From: Bradyrhizobium paxllaeri
GTDB lineage: Bacteria; Pseudomonadota; Alphaproteobacteria; Rhizobiales; Xanthobacteraceae
Length of the DNA stretch: 64,000 bases
Assembly: GCF_001693515.2 (NCBI RefSeq)
Contig: NZ_CP042968.1
Span: 6,944,001-7,008,000 of the forward strand
Direction of reading: 5' to 3'
The number at the start of each line of letters is the position of its first letter. The stretch's first letter is position 1. The notes below the pieces were generated by a model that had not been told where the DNA came from, searched no databases, and was given only the letters and a program-made list of their open reading frames with translations. The position numbers and the translations under genes were made by a program. Positions 8,650 through 17,168 of this stretch are shown here, piece after piece.

Positions 8650-9901
8650 ACCACAGCGGATCCGAGCGGTCGAGGAAGAAGCTTTCCATCGCCGACAGAT
8701 AGAGCCCGAACAGCCAGATCCGCAGCAGCACCATCGCCAGCGGACCATTGTTCCCGCCCTCGTCGGCACGCTGAAAATTCCGCAACGGCAGGATCACCAG
8801 CACCAGGATGAGCAGCGCAAGTCCGGGCACGCCCATGCCCAGCGCGGTGTCGAGATAGCCATTGTGGCTGTGCGCGGCGAAGCCCGCCCACTCCTTGCCT
8901 TCGGGAAGATTTTGGATGGCGCTGGAGCCCCAGAAAGACGCAAAGCCATAGCCGGTCAGCATTCGCGCATGCAGCGACTGCAGCGCAAATGCCCAGATGT
9001 CGGTGCGGCCGGTGAACGTCGAGTCGAACGGCAGCAGTTTTGAAACTCCGGCGAGGCTCTCCAGCATCACCGTGCCGATGCTCAAAACATTCAGCAACAG
9101 CAGCGGCGTGAGCAGGATGATCGTGCGAAGCCAGAACGCGCGGATGAAGGACGTGACCGACGTCAGCAGCAGCACCGCAAAGCACAGCGTCAGCGAGCTC
9201 TTGCCCGCCGAATAGAACAGGAACAGCGAGGCGAGCGCGACGACGGCAGCGCCGGAAAGCCAGAGGCCGGAACGAACGCTGTAAACGCCGAGAAACAGCA
9301 CCATCACCATGACGGCCGCGGCCTGATTCTTGTGACCGAATGCGCCGCGCCAGTTGCCGGCGAGCCCCGGCTCCTGCGGATCGCTCGCCAGGTGGATCGA
9401 AAGATCCGGGGCCAGCAATATTCCGAGATAGCAGACGGCCAGCAGAGCGAGCGCCGCGATGGTGAACCAGTGCATCAATTCCTGCTGCGATTTCGGCAGC
9501 AGCATCAGCGCCGCCGTCACCGCGACGACGCAGACCGTCAGCGAAAGACGCTTGACCGACGTGCCCGGATCGAACGACAGCACGACCGTTACCAGCACCC
9601 AGGTGCCGAACAGGACAAATGCCGGCGTCAACAACGTCGCCAATCCACGCGCGCCATTTCGCATGGCCAGCGCGATGGTCAGCACGCTCAGGGCGCCGAA
9701 CAACGCGTAGGTCGCCAGCTCGTTGCCGGTGCCGACGTCGCCGATCTGAAGATCGCCTAGGCTTTCAAACGGATGCAGCGATATCCACCCCAGTAGCAGC
9801 GTTCCGACAAAGGTCGCGCCGCGAACGATATCCATCACCTGCTGCCGCTCGACGCCGGCGGCCACGATGCGAATTTCGGATGCGTCGACGAGCTGGCTCA
9901 T
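8588..9901 (-). CDS. O-antigen ligase/polymerase family membrane protein (Wzy-like)
   Basis: A 437-residue polytopic protein with about ten to twelve hydrophobic segments. The large loop contains GNWRGAFGHKNQAAAVMV and FTGRTDIWAFALQSL, with SHNGYLDTALGMGVPGLALL after it, a pattern typical of the Wzy_C/O-antigen ligase family. It would polymerise lipid-linked repeat units at the periplasmic face of the inner membrane. Its start overlaps the stop of the GT2 gene by ATGA. Its last 62 bases overlap the convergent GT4 reading frame. Confidence 0.9.
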   Translation of the reverse strand: MSQLVDASEIRIVAAGVERQQVMDIVRGATFVGTLLLGWISLHPFESLGDLQIGDVGTGNELATYALFGALSVLTIALAMRNGARGLATLLTPAFVLFGTWVLVTVVLSFDPGTSVKRLSLTVCVVAVTAALMLLPKSQQELMHWFTIAALALLAVCYLGILLAPDLSIHLASDPQEPGLAGNWRGAFGHKNQAAAVMVMVLFLGVYSVRSGLWLSGAAVVALASLFLFYSAGKSSLTLCFAVLLLTSVTSFIRAFWLRTIILLTPLLLLNVLSIGTVMLESLAGVSKLLPFDSTFTGRTDIWAFALQSLHARMLTGYGFASFWGSSAIQNLPEGKEWAGFAAHSHNGYLDTALGMGVPGLALLILVLVILPLRNFQRADEGGNNGPLAMVLLRIWLFGLYLSAMESFFLDRSDPLWFTFLLAVFGLHYLARFRAAK

Positions 9902-10947
9902 GAGGCGATCTTCGACGCCTTGTAGGGCTGCGGCTCGAGCCCGAACGCGGCCAGCGCGCTGCCGATCGCTACCGTGACCGGATGCATGGCAATGGTGCCC
10001 TTACGCTCGGTCAGGATGGCGTAGGCGGCATAGACCAGCGACAACGGCAAGGCGGCGAGCAGCTTGATGGTCAGCTTCGCCCGCAGCCAGGCCGTCGGCG
10101 TCGCCTTGCGCTGGACGTGATAGTTGATCGCGCCGATCCGCAGGCCGCGCGTCACCAGCCACTTCAGGCTGGTCCGGCTTTGCGGCACGGTTTCGCTGAT
10201 CGCGGCTTCGGCCACCCAGTGAAAGCGCATGCCGAGCCTTTTGCACCGGTAGAAGAAATCGGTGTCCCCGCCGCCGAGAAAATTGAAACGGAGATCAAAC
10301 GCCGGCGTGCCCAGTCGGTCGAACACCGAGCGCCGGATCAGGCAGTTGCCGCAGCCATAGATCACGGGCACCGGACCCGAGACTTCATATGCCGGCGCAA
10401 AAGCCGGATGGCGCCGCAGTCCACGCTTCCGCTCGTCATCGAATTCAGGAAATACCGGTCCGCCGATAATCTCGGCGCCGGTCGCGTCCGCGGTCCTGAG
10501 CATCAGCTCCAGCCAGTCCGGCGAAGCGATTTCGTCGTCGTCAATCATCAGGAAGCTGGCGGCGTTCGGGAACATCCGCAACGCGGTCTCGAAGGCAGCA
10601 TTGATCGCATGGCAATTGCCTTGCCGCGGCTCGATCACGCAGAGGCCTGACAATTTCCCCGACGCAAGGAACTCGGCGGCCACCGGCACGCTCTCGCTCT
10701 TCGACACATCGTTCTCGACCATGACGACGGCAAAGCGGCGGCGGGTGCGCTGACCGACGAGCGATTCCAGCGTGCGTCGCAGGTAATCCGGCCGGCGGAA
10801 ACAGGGAATGCAGACGACAGTTTCGATCGTGGGATCGAGGCGCGGCGAAAGTGCCACCAGCGCGCGCAGCGCCCTGGCCGACGGATCGGGTCCGTCCATC
10901 CGGAGATCGCTGGTCGATATCCCTGTCATGACACTCAGGTCGTTCAC
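9898..10947 (-). CDS. Glycosyltransferase family 2
   Basis: A 349-residue GT-A transferase. The N-terminal CIPCFRRPDYLRRTLESLVG and MVENDVSKSE form the nucleotide-binding part. MIDDDEIASPDWLE gives the DxD metal site at about residue 137. GGGDTDFFYRC is the acceptor-side acidic motif. A hydrophobic stretch near the C-terminus (LTIKLLAALPLSLVYAAYAI) suggests membrane association. It is translationally coupled to the Wzy-like gene downstream. Confidence 0.9.
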   Translation of the reverse strand: MNDLSVMTGISTSDLRMDGPDPSARALRALVALSPRLDPTIETVVCIPCFRRPDYLRRTLESLVGQRTRRRFAVVMVENDVSKSESVPVAAEFLASGKLSGLCVIEPRQGNCHAINAAFETALRMFPNAASFLMIDDDEIASPDWLELMLRTADATGAEIIGGPVFPEFDDERKRGLRRHPAFAPAYEVSGPVPVIYGCGNCLIRRSVFDRLGTPAFDLRFNFLGGGDTDFFYRCKRLGMRFHWVAEAAISETVPQSRTSLKWLVTRGLRIGAINYHVQRKATPTAWLRAKLTIKLLAALPLSLVYAAYAILTERKGTIAMHPVTVAIGSALAAFGLEPQPYKASKIAS

Positions 10948-11160
10948 GAATATGTCTCATCGTCTCGAAACGGGATCGCCGGCTTAAATTCCGGGACACT
11001 TCCGTCTCGATAAGGCCGTTCGTTCCGGGATGATCCGGTGCTTGCGAACGTAACGCCGGCGATATTGCAAATTTCGATCCGCCGGCACCGTGCGACGTGC
11101 CGAACTCCGGGGACGGTTAATGGACGGAGTTAATTCACGCTCAACAGCGCCGACCGCCGA

Positions 11161-12147
11161 TCAGCGGCTGAACAGCTTTCGGAACAGAAGCTGCGACTTC
11201 GGAAACGCGCCGTTATCGATCTGTGTCGGCCACGCCCCGTCGACATCGAAATAGGCAGCGTAGGCAATTCGGTCTTCGTTCTTCATGAACCAGTCGTGCA
11301 TCTGCTGAATGAAGAACGGGTTGTCGCCGGCATTGCCGACGCCCCACTCGGGGTAACTCATGCGCTTGCCGTGCAGACGCGCAAACTCGCGGTGCCATTC
11401 CAGGCCGAACGGCGCCTTGACGTAGAAGTTGTTCCAGCGCTCCTCAGGCGTGCCTTCATGCTTGAAGTCGTAGACGTCGAGGCCGATGTAGTCGACCACA
11501 TCGTCGCCGGGATAGCTCGCGTCCGCCGGCATGTCCTGCGGCCCCCATCCCGGGCACCAGTCAAACTTGAAGCCTGCGGAGTGGCGGCGGAATATTGCCA
11601 CGACGCGGCGAAACGCCTTGATGTAATCGGCTTCATGCCCGTTCGCGAACCACGCCATTTCAGCCAGGTTCATTTCCCAACCGAGCCGGATGATCGCTTT
11701 GGGATGCGCTTCCGAAATCGCCCGGGCCGCCGCTTCGAATTCGGCATCGTAGAGCCCTTCGGCAACGTCGGCGAGCGGCGTGCCTTTCATGGTCAGCGGG
11801 ATCGACCACACCACGTTGCGCGCCGGATTGAGCTTCTTCCAGACGCCGGGAACCCAGTTCAACTTGGAGAAATCCTCCCACGTCATCTGGCCGTAGAAGT
11901 CGACGCCGAGCACCGAGGACGGCTTTTGCCTCAGCCATTTTTCCCACGCCTGCAGCGTATGCTCGCGCCCGACCGGTCCCCAATTGACGAAGGCGCCGGC
12001 GAACTTCGCCGGGTTGGAAACGCTGCGCGAGGCGGCATTGCTGTCGACACGGGCCAGCAGCAGCACGGTCAGAATGAAGACCGCCAGCAACAGCAGCAGC
12101 CGCCTCAGGCCATGCCCCTTGCGCCGCCTGGGATCAGTGCGAAACAT
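11161..12147 (-). CDS. GH26-like glycoside hydrolase, membrane-anchored
   Basis: A 328-residue protein with a basic N-terminus and one membrane segment (LRRLLLLLAVFILTVLLLA), so it is anchored with a periplasmic catalytic domain. IIRLGWEMN provides the putative acid/base glutamate and MSYPEWGVG the putative nucleophile, as in GH26 beta-mannanases and related endo-glycanases. The start at 12147 (MFRTDP) precedes the anchor directly. In an exopolysaccharide locus it probably trims or releases the polymer; mannan specificity is not established. Confidence 0.8.
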   Translation of the reverse strand: MFRTDPRRRKGHGLRRLLLLLAVFILTVLLLARVDSNAASRSVSNPAKFAGAFVNWGPVGREHTLQAWEKWLRQKPSSVLGVDFYGQMTWEDFSKLNWVPGVWKKLNPARNVVWSIPLTMKGTPLADVAEGLYDAEFEAAARAISEAHPKAIIRLGWEMNLAEMAWFANGHEADYIKAFRRVVAIFRRHSAGFKFDWCPGWGPQDMPADASYPGDDVVDYIGLDVYDFKHEGTPEERWNNFYVKAPFGLEWHREFARLHGKRMSYPEWGVGNAGDNPFFIQQMHDWFMKNEDRIAYAAYFDVDGAWPTQIDNGAFPKSQLLFRKLFSR

Positions 12148-12691
12148 CGGCTGCCCTCGCGTTGCGCGCAGCGTTAACGCACCTTGCGCGATGAGCAGTC
12201 CGCGCCGTCGCAAAAGGAGACAGGCCGGACAAGGCGGCTGTCCCAAAAAGGACAGCTGCCTCGCGACCCCTGCTTGCAGAAAGAGATTCTCGAAAAAAAT
12301 CCAACCAAAAGCTCATCGGCAATCCATTTGCCGACAAGGCCGGCGATCTCGGCAACCAGCTTTGCAATATCCGGTCCAGCGCGGACCAGACGCACGAACA
12401 GCACCGCCGCCATGGTTACTGCGGAACGGCAGCGGTACCCGCATGTCGCAAATGCGGACATCGTGGGAAGACCGGATGTGCCGAAAGTTCCCGGTCTCGT
12501 CGCCTATCCGCAGCAGACGGCGGAAAACTCATCGATTAACCACGCTGACGCGCCGCAGAGCGTTCAGCGCGGGTTCGGCACCGATCTTGCTCCAATGGGC
12601 AGCGCGGGAGGTTTGCGCCTGACAGAGGCGAGCCTCCCGCAGATTTGTCGAGATGTGACGTGTTGTTAACCTTGGACCCATTGCCGAAGTA
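12148..12691. other. Intergenic region between GH26-like gene and wzx
   Basis: A 544-bp divergent promoter region with no convincing gene. It contains an A-rich patch near 12292-12312, a strong hairpin at 12604-12640 and GTTGTTAACC just before wzx. Short open frames occur on both strands but lack ribosome-binding sites and family resemblance. Confidence 0.6.
12604..12640 (+). promoter_or_regulatory. Two-tier hairpin upstream of wzx
   Basis: GCGGGAGG pairs with CCTCCCGC, and inside it CGCCT pairs with AGGCG. The structure sits 51 bases upstream of the wzx start and lacks a T tract, so it is more likely a leader structure or protein site than an intrinsic terminator. Confidence 0.45.
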
Positions 12692-14209
12692 ATGCTCAGT
12701 CAGACGTTCCATTACTCGGTCGCAAGCATCGTATCAGCCGCCATCGGCTTGCTGAGCGCGGTCGTATTCACGCGCCTGCTCTCGCCGGACGAATATGGCG
12801 TTTATGTCGTAGGCCTCAGCACCGCTGGGATCGTCTCGGCGCTGCTGTTCACCTGGGTTCGCGTCGCCGCGCTGCGTTTTCAGTCGGAAGGCGGCGCCGT
12901 CGACGTCAGGAAGACGATTTTCCTCGCTTATCTCATCTCCGCGCTCGCCGCGCCGATCGCGCTCCTTGTTGCCACGCTGACGACGTCGGTATCGCTGGAG
13001 CGAAACATCGCCGCCATCTTCTTCGCGCTCGGGCTTGGCCTGTTCGAACTCGGGCAGGAACTGTTGAAGGCGCGGCTGCAATCGCTTGCCTTCATGACCG
13101 CGTCAATCATCCGCGCCTGCCTGGCGTTCACGCTGTGCCTGGCCGCGGCACTGCTCGGCGGCGGCGGACTGTGCCAGCTCGCGATGGTGGGCATGACCTA
13201 TTTCGTCACGACGATGCTGTTTGCCAGCACGATCCTGCGATCGCCAGTCGCCGGGCCGAAGATTTCGGACCTGCGGACGTTTGCGTCCTTTGGCATTCCG
13301 ATCACGCTGTCCGGCATCGTCTTCGCGATCCATGCCGCGCTCGACCGGATGCTGGTGTTTCATTTCATGGGCGATCATGCGGCCGGCCAGTACGGCGCTT
13401 CCGCCGATCTCGTCCGGCAGATCATCCTGATTCCGGCAGTCAGCATCGCATCCGCCACGATCCCGCTGGCGGTGCGCGCCTACGCCAACGGTGGCGACCG
13501 CGAAGCGCGACCGCATCTGGAATTCAGCCTCGAAATTCTGCTGGCCGCCGTGCTCCCGGCGGTCGTCGGCGTGGCGCTGACCAGCAGCTATATCGCAGGC
13601 GTAATCCTTGGCAGCGAATTCCGCGACACCGCAGCGCAGATCATGCCGATCCTGGCCTTTGCCTGGCTGTTCCAGTCATTCTCGCAGTCCTACATTCACG
13701 CGAGCTTCCATCTCGCCAAGACGCCGTTCATGATGACGACGCAGAGCATCGCGATGCTGATCGCGAACCTCGCCGTCATGCCGGTCCTGCTTGCCCGGTT
13801 TGGCCTGGTCGGCGCCGCGGCGAGCCTCGTCATCGTGGAAGCCTTCGGCGCAGCCTTCGGCTGGTATCTGACGCGGAGGGCGTTTCCGCTGCCCTTTAAC
13901 GCGCCCCACATCATGCGCATCGCCGCAGCGACCGCGATCATGGCGCTGGTGCTGACACTCCTGAAACCGCTGCTCCCGATCGGCGTGATCTCGTTTGCCG
14001 TGCTGGCCGCCACCGGCTGCATCGTATACGCCCTCGCCGCTTTCGTGTTCGACATCGCCGGCCTGCGCAAGGCCGTGCTCGCCTACGGCGCGCAACGCAA
14101 TCTCTGGCCCCCCGCCGGCCGGTCAAGCCACGAACGACACGTCCTCCCGGCCGCGTCCGCCACCGTCCCGTCCGCGGGACGATCCAGCATGTCGGCAAGA
14201 GAACCATGA
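12692..14209 (+). CDS. Polysaccharide flippase, Wzx/MOP superfamily
   Basis: A 505-residue protein with about twelve to fourteen membrane segments. It starts MLSQTFHYSVASIVSAAIGLL and has FTRLLSPDEYGVYVV, the usual N-terminal signature of Wzx-type exporters. It would flip undecaprenyl-linked repeat units to the periplasm for the Wzy-like polymerase. It is the first gene of a long forward operon running to galE and overlaps the next gene by ATGA. Confidence 0.92.
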   Translation: MLSQTFHYSVASIVSAAIGLLSAVVFTRLLSPDEYGVYVVGLSTAGIVSALLFTWVRVAALRFQSEGGAVDVRKTIFLAYLISALAAPIALLVATLTTSVSLERNIAAIFFALGLGLFELGQELLKARLQSLAFMTASIIRACLAFTLCLAAALLGGGGLCQLAMVGMTYFVTTMLFASTILRSPVAGPKISDLRTFASFGIPITLSGIVFAIHAALDRMLVFHFMGDHAAGQYGASADLVRQIILIPAVSIASATIPLAVRAYANGGDREARPHLEFSLEILLAAVLPAVVGVALTSSYIAGVILGSEFRDTAAQIMPILAFAWLFQSFSQSYIHASFHLAKTPFMMTTQSIAMLIANLAVMPVLLARFGLVGAAASLVIVEAFGAAFGWYLTRRAFPLPFNAPHIMRIAAATAIMALVLTLLKPLLPIGVISFAVLAATGCIVYALAAFVFDIAGLRKAVLAYGAQRNLWPPAGRSSHERHVLPAASATVPSAGRSSMSAREP

Positions 14210-15417
14210 TGCGGCTCGCCAACAAAAATGCGGCCGTTGCAGCCGACAATCGACATCTGATCTGTCGGACCAATTCGGTCTCACTGTCGGACTTCACCGA
14301 CAAGCGCCGCGAGGCGACGCGCCCGCTTACGTGTCGGGGCGAGAATTTCGACCGCGACTTCGACAGCAACACGCTGTTCTACGACGCAGTGCAAGTGAGC
14401 AAATCGCAGATCACCCTGTTCGCGCCGCCGTTCTTCAATCTGGCGCGCGACGTCGCGACGACGACCTTCATCAGCGGCGCCGGGACCCGCAAGGCGCGGA
14501 CCAGGCATCTCGACCGCCACGCCCAATTGTGGCTGGACATCCCTGAGAATACCGGTCCGATCCAGGCATTGGGTGACCTGGGGAGTTTTGCGTTCTCTGC
14601 GTCGCCGAACTGTTCGGAGATATTCAGGGATCGGCGCGTCATCTTCACGATGTCCAAGGACAACCCGATCGAATGGATTCTCGATTGGGTGAGGTTCAAT
14701 CGCGACATTCACGGTGCCGATGCCGTTCTCATCTACGATAACGGCTCCAGCGCCTACGACAGCGCGACCTTGAGCGCGGCGCTCCGATCGGTGCCGGGCA
14801 TCCGCTGCTCGGTCGTGATGGAGTGGCCCTTCAAATACGGCCCCCAGGGCGCCAATAGCTGGGATCACTGGGATTCCGATTTCTGCCAGCTGGGCGCCTG
14901 GGAGCACGCCAGATGGCGCTTCCTGCAGCATGCCCGAAGCGCCATGAACTCCGACATCGACGAGCTGGTGCTGTCGGAGACGGGTCAATCGGTGTTCGAA
15001 GCCGCCGAACAGTCATGGACCGGCCTCGTCCGATACCGCGGGCGATGGATCATCGGCATCGACGACGGCGTCCACGACGAGGCGCGCACTCCGCAGCGCC
15101 ATACCGACTTCTCGATCTTCATGCCACCGCAATACGAACGTTCAAGGTTCGTGATCCGGCGCGACGCCAACGCGTGCCTGCCGAAGTGGACAGTGGTTCC
15201 CGCCCGATGCCCCACCCATGCGCAATGGCATGTGCATTCGATCTTCTCCTGGTGGGCTTCGTATTTCTGCACCGGGGATTTTTCGTTCCGCCACTTCCGC
15301 GAAATCGGCAGTAACTGGAAGTATCAGCGCACCAACCGCGTGCCGTTCGACCCGTTGATTCACAGGGCGGACCAGGCATTGATGGACGCGTTCAAGCGCG
15401 TCGATTGGGAAAACTGA
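14206..15417 (+). CDS. GT92-like glycosyltransferase
   Basis: A 403-residue protein. RRVIFTMSKDNPIEWILDWV, VLIYDNGSSAYDSATL and MNSDIDELVL resemble the GT92/DUF23 arrangement, with a YDNxS nucleotide segment and a DIDE in place of the DxD site. A later HVHSIFSWWASYF would supply the histidine region. The family call is by motif only. The start overlaps wzx by four bases, so translation is coupled. It is probably a transferase that adds a sugar of the repeat unit. Confidence 0.7.
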   Translation: MMRLANKNAAVAADNRHLICRTNSVSLSDFTDKRREATRPLTCRGENFDRDFDSNTLFYDAVQVSKSQITLFAPPFFNLARDVATTTFISGAGTRKARTRHLDRHAQLWLDIPENTGPIQALGDLGSFAFSASPNCSEIFRDRRVIFTMSKDNPIEWILDWVRFNRDIHGADAVLIYDNGSSAYDSATLSAALRSVPGIRCSVVMEWPFKYGPQGANSWDHWDSDFCQLGAWEHARWRFLQHARSAMNSDIDELVLSETGQSVFEAAEQSWTGLVRYRGRWIIGIDDGVHDEARTPQRHTDFSIFMPPQYERSRFVIRRDANACLPKWTVVPARCPTHAQWHVHSIFSWWASYFCTGDFSFRHFREIGSNWKYQRTNRVPFDPLIHRADQALMDAFKRVDWEN

Positions 15418-15418
15418 A

Positions 15419-16255
15419 ATGAACAAGGCAACCTCCACGTCAGAATGGACGAAGTCGATGAACGAAGCGGTCACGATCGGACACACGCAGGCGGCGACCG
15501 CCAATCCGGAAGCCGTGCAGCATCCACAGGCGCTGCTCGAGCTGGCGCATGGCGAGGCGCGGCAGAGTCTGTTGACCGTTCACCGCATTCTCGAAGCGAC
15601 GCTGCCTGAAGGCGAACTCGCGATCTACGAAGCCGGCGGCGGCTCGACCAGCTTCCTGCCGCTCAAGGTGCTGCATCGCGCCCACGTCACCGTGGTGGAT
15701 ATCGATGAGGACCAGATCCGCAACAACGACTATGCGCACAAGGCGATCCTGGGCGACATCCAGACCTATCGCTTCAGGCCCAACAGCTTCGATCTCGTGA
15801 TCTGCTACAACGTGATCGAGCACGTGCCCGACGTCGAAGCGGCGCTGCTGAACTTCTGCGAAGCGCTGAAGCCGAGCGGCATGATCCTGATCGGCGCGCC
15901 CAATCCGCGCTCGCTGTCCGGCGTCGTCACCAAATACTCGCCGCACTGGTTCCACGTCTGGTTCTACCGCCATGTCCGCGGCGACAAGAAAGCCGGGCTG
16001 CCCGGCCACGCACCGTTCCCGACGCTATTTCACCCGCTGGTCACGCTTCCCAATTTGGAAGCGTTCGCCGAGCAACACGGGCTGCAGATGATCTATCGCA
16101 AGCAGTATGAAAGCCCGCGCTATCCGGAGATGCGGCTGCGCATGCCCGCTTTCGCGGCCCTGGTCGATGGTGCCGCGCGCGTGATGAACTTCTTCCTGCC
16201 CGGCCGCACCGACGTGCGGCACGGCGACTACCACGTGATCCTGCGGAAGCGCTGA
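15419..16255 (+). CDS. Class I SAM-dependent methyltransferase
   Basis: A 278-residue protein with Rossmann methyltransferase motifs: YEAGGGSTSFLPL (motif I, about residue 68), VTVVDIDEDQI (motif II) and VICYNVIEHVPDVEAALLNF (motif IV and following). The start lies one base after the previous stop codon. In this operon it may methylate a sugar residue or cap a chain; the acceptor is unknown. Confidence 0.88.
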   Translation: MNKATSTSEWTKSMNEAVTIGHTQAATANPEAVQHPQALLELAHGEARQSLLTVHRILEATLPEGELAIYEAGGGSTSFLPLKVLHRAHVTVVDIDEDQIRNNDYAHKAILGDIQTYRFRPNSFDLVICYNVIEHVPDVEAALLNFCEALKPSGMILIGAPNPRSLSGVVTKYSPHWFHVWFYRHVRGDKKAGLPGHAPFPTLFHPLVTLPNLEAFAEQHGLQMIYRKQYESPRYPEMRLRMPAFAALVDGAARVMNFFLPGRTDVRHGDYHVILRKR

Positions 16256-16259
16256 GACG

Positions 16260-17012
16260 ATGAACGCAATGCTGTCAGAAGCAAGGGCAAAAGTCGGCCA
16301 CCGGCTGGCGATGCATCTGCGCGTCGATCTGTTCCGCTTGCGCAACAGCACGCCGATGGTCAGCTTCACCTTTGACGATCTGCCAAAAAGCGCGGTGACG
16401 ACCGGCGCGGCGATGCTCGAAGCCCACGGCGCGCGCGGGACATTCTATGTCTCCGGCAGCCTGGTCAGCGCCGACGGGCCGGGCTGGGTCGCGGGTGACG
16501 CCGACGACGTGGTTTCGCTGCACCGGCGGGGCCACGAGATCGGCTGCCACACCTTCTCGCATCAGCGCGCCTGCGACCTCGACGAAGCCGGGATGCAGCA
16601 GGAGATCGCACGCAACCGCGATTACCTTCACGCGCTCGATCCCTCGATACGGATCGGCAGCTTTGCCTATCCGTTCGGTTACGGCTCCTACTCCCGCAAG
16701 CATCAGCTCAGGAAAGCATTCCAGACCTGCCGCAGCATCATCCAGGGCGTCAACTCCGGCGGCGTCGACCTGCAGTTCCTGCGCGCCATGCCGCTGATCG
16801 ATCGCGAGATGGATCGCGACGGGATCGAGCGCGCATTCGACGAAGCGCAAAGCAATAACGGATGGTTAATTTTCTACGGCCACGACGTCACGGAACGGCC
16901 GAGCCCCTATGGCTGCTCGCCCGCCTTGCTCGAGCATGCGCTTGACGCGGCATCCCGGCGGAACATTCCGGCCCTGACCATGGCGGAGGCGATGCGATGC
17001 GCCCGCGGTTAA
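16260..17012 (+). CDS. Polysaccharide deacetylase family protein (NodB homology)
   Basis: A 250-residue protein. MVSFTFDDLPKSA gives the catalytic and metal-binding aspartates, and HEIGCHTFSHQ the HxxxH metal motif. RIGSFAYPFGYGS and WLIFYGHDV match the later NodB motifs. There is no signal peptide, so it is probably cytoplasmic. It follows the methyltransferase by four bases and could de-N-acetylate or de-O-acetylate a sugar of the repeat unit. Confidence 0.9.
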   Translation: MNAMLSEARAKVGHRLAMHLRVDLFRLRNSTPMVSFTFDDLPKSAVTTGAAMLEAHGARGTFYVSGSLVSADGPGWVAGDADDVVSLHRRGHEIGCHTFSHQRACDLDEAGMQQEIARNRDYLHALDPSIRIGSFAYPFGYGSYSRKHQLRKAFQTCRSIIQGVNSGGVDLQFLRAMPLIDREMDRDGIERAFDEAQSNNGWLIFYGHDVTERPSPYGCSPALLEHALDAASRRNIPALTMAEAMRCARG

Positions 17013-17168
17013 ACGCTTTGTTTGCCAATTCAGTGAATAGTCCCTTGGTGAGTATGGTTAATTTTCCCTGTTGCGTTTGTTCAGCGCCTTTTTCCAGCGC
17101 ACCCGGCGTAGCCCGAAGAGTAACCCCTCAGCCGATGCGTGCGGCAGTTCGAATGAAAGCTGGGGTCG

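Noticed and set aside
11113..11135. Possible CtrA site (TTAA...TTAA)
   Set aside because: Spacing is nine bases, not the seven of the CtrA consensus.
12174..12461. Possible small minus-strand gene upstream of the GH26-like gene
   Set aside because: It has a hydrophobic stretch but no ribosome-binding site and no recognisable domain, and part of it overlaps the upstream region of the GH26-like gene.
12184..12669. 161-codon plus-strand frame before wzx
   Set aside because: Low-complexity residues, no ribosome-binding site and it runs through the leader hairpin.
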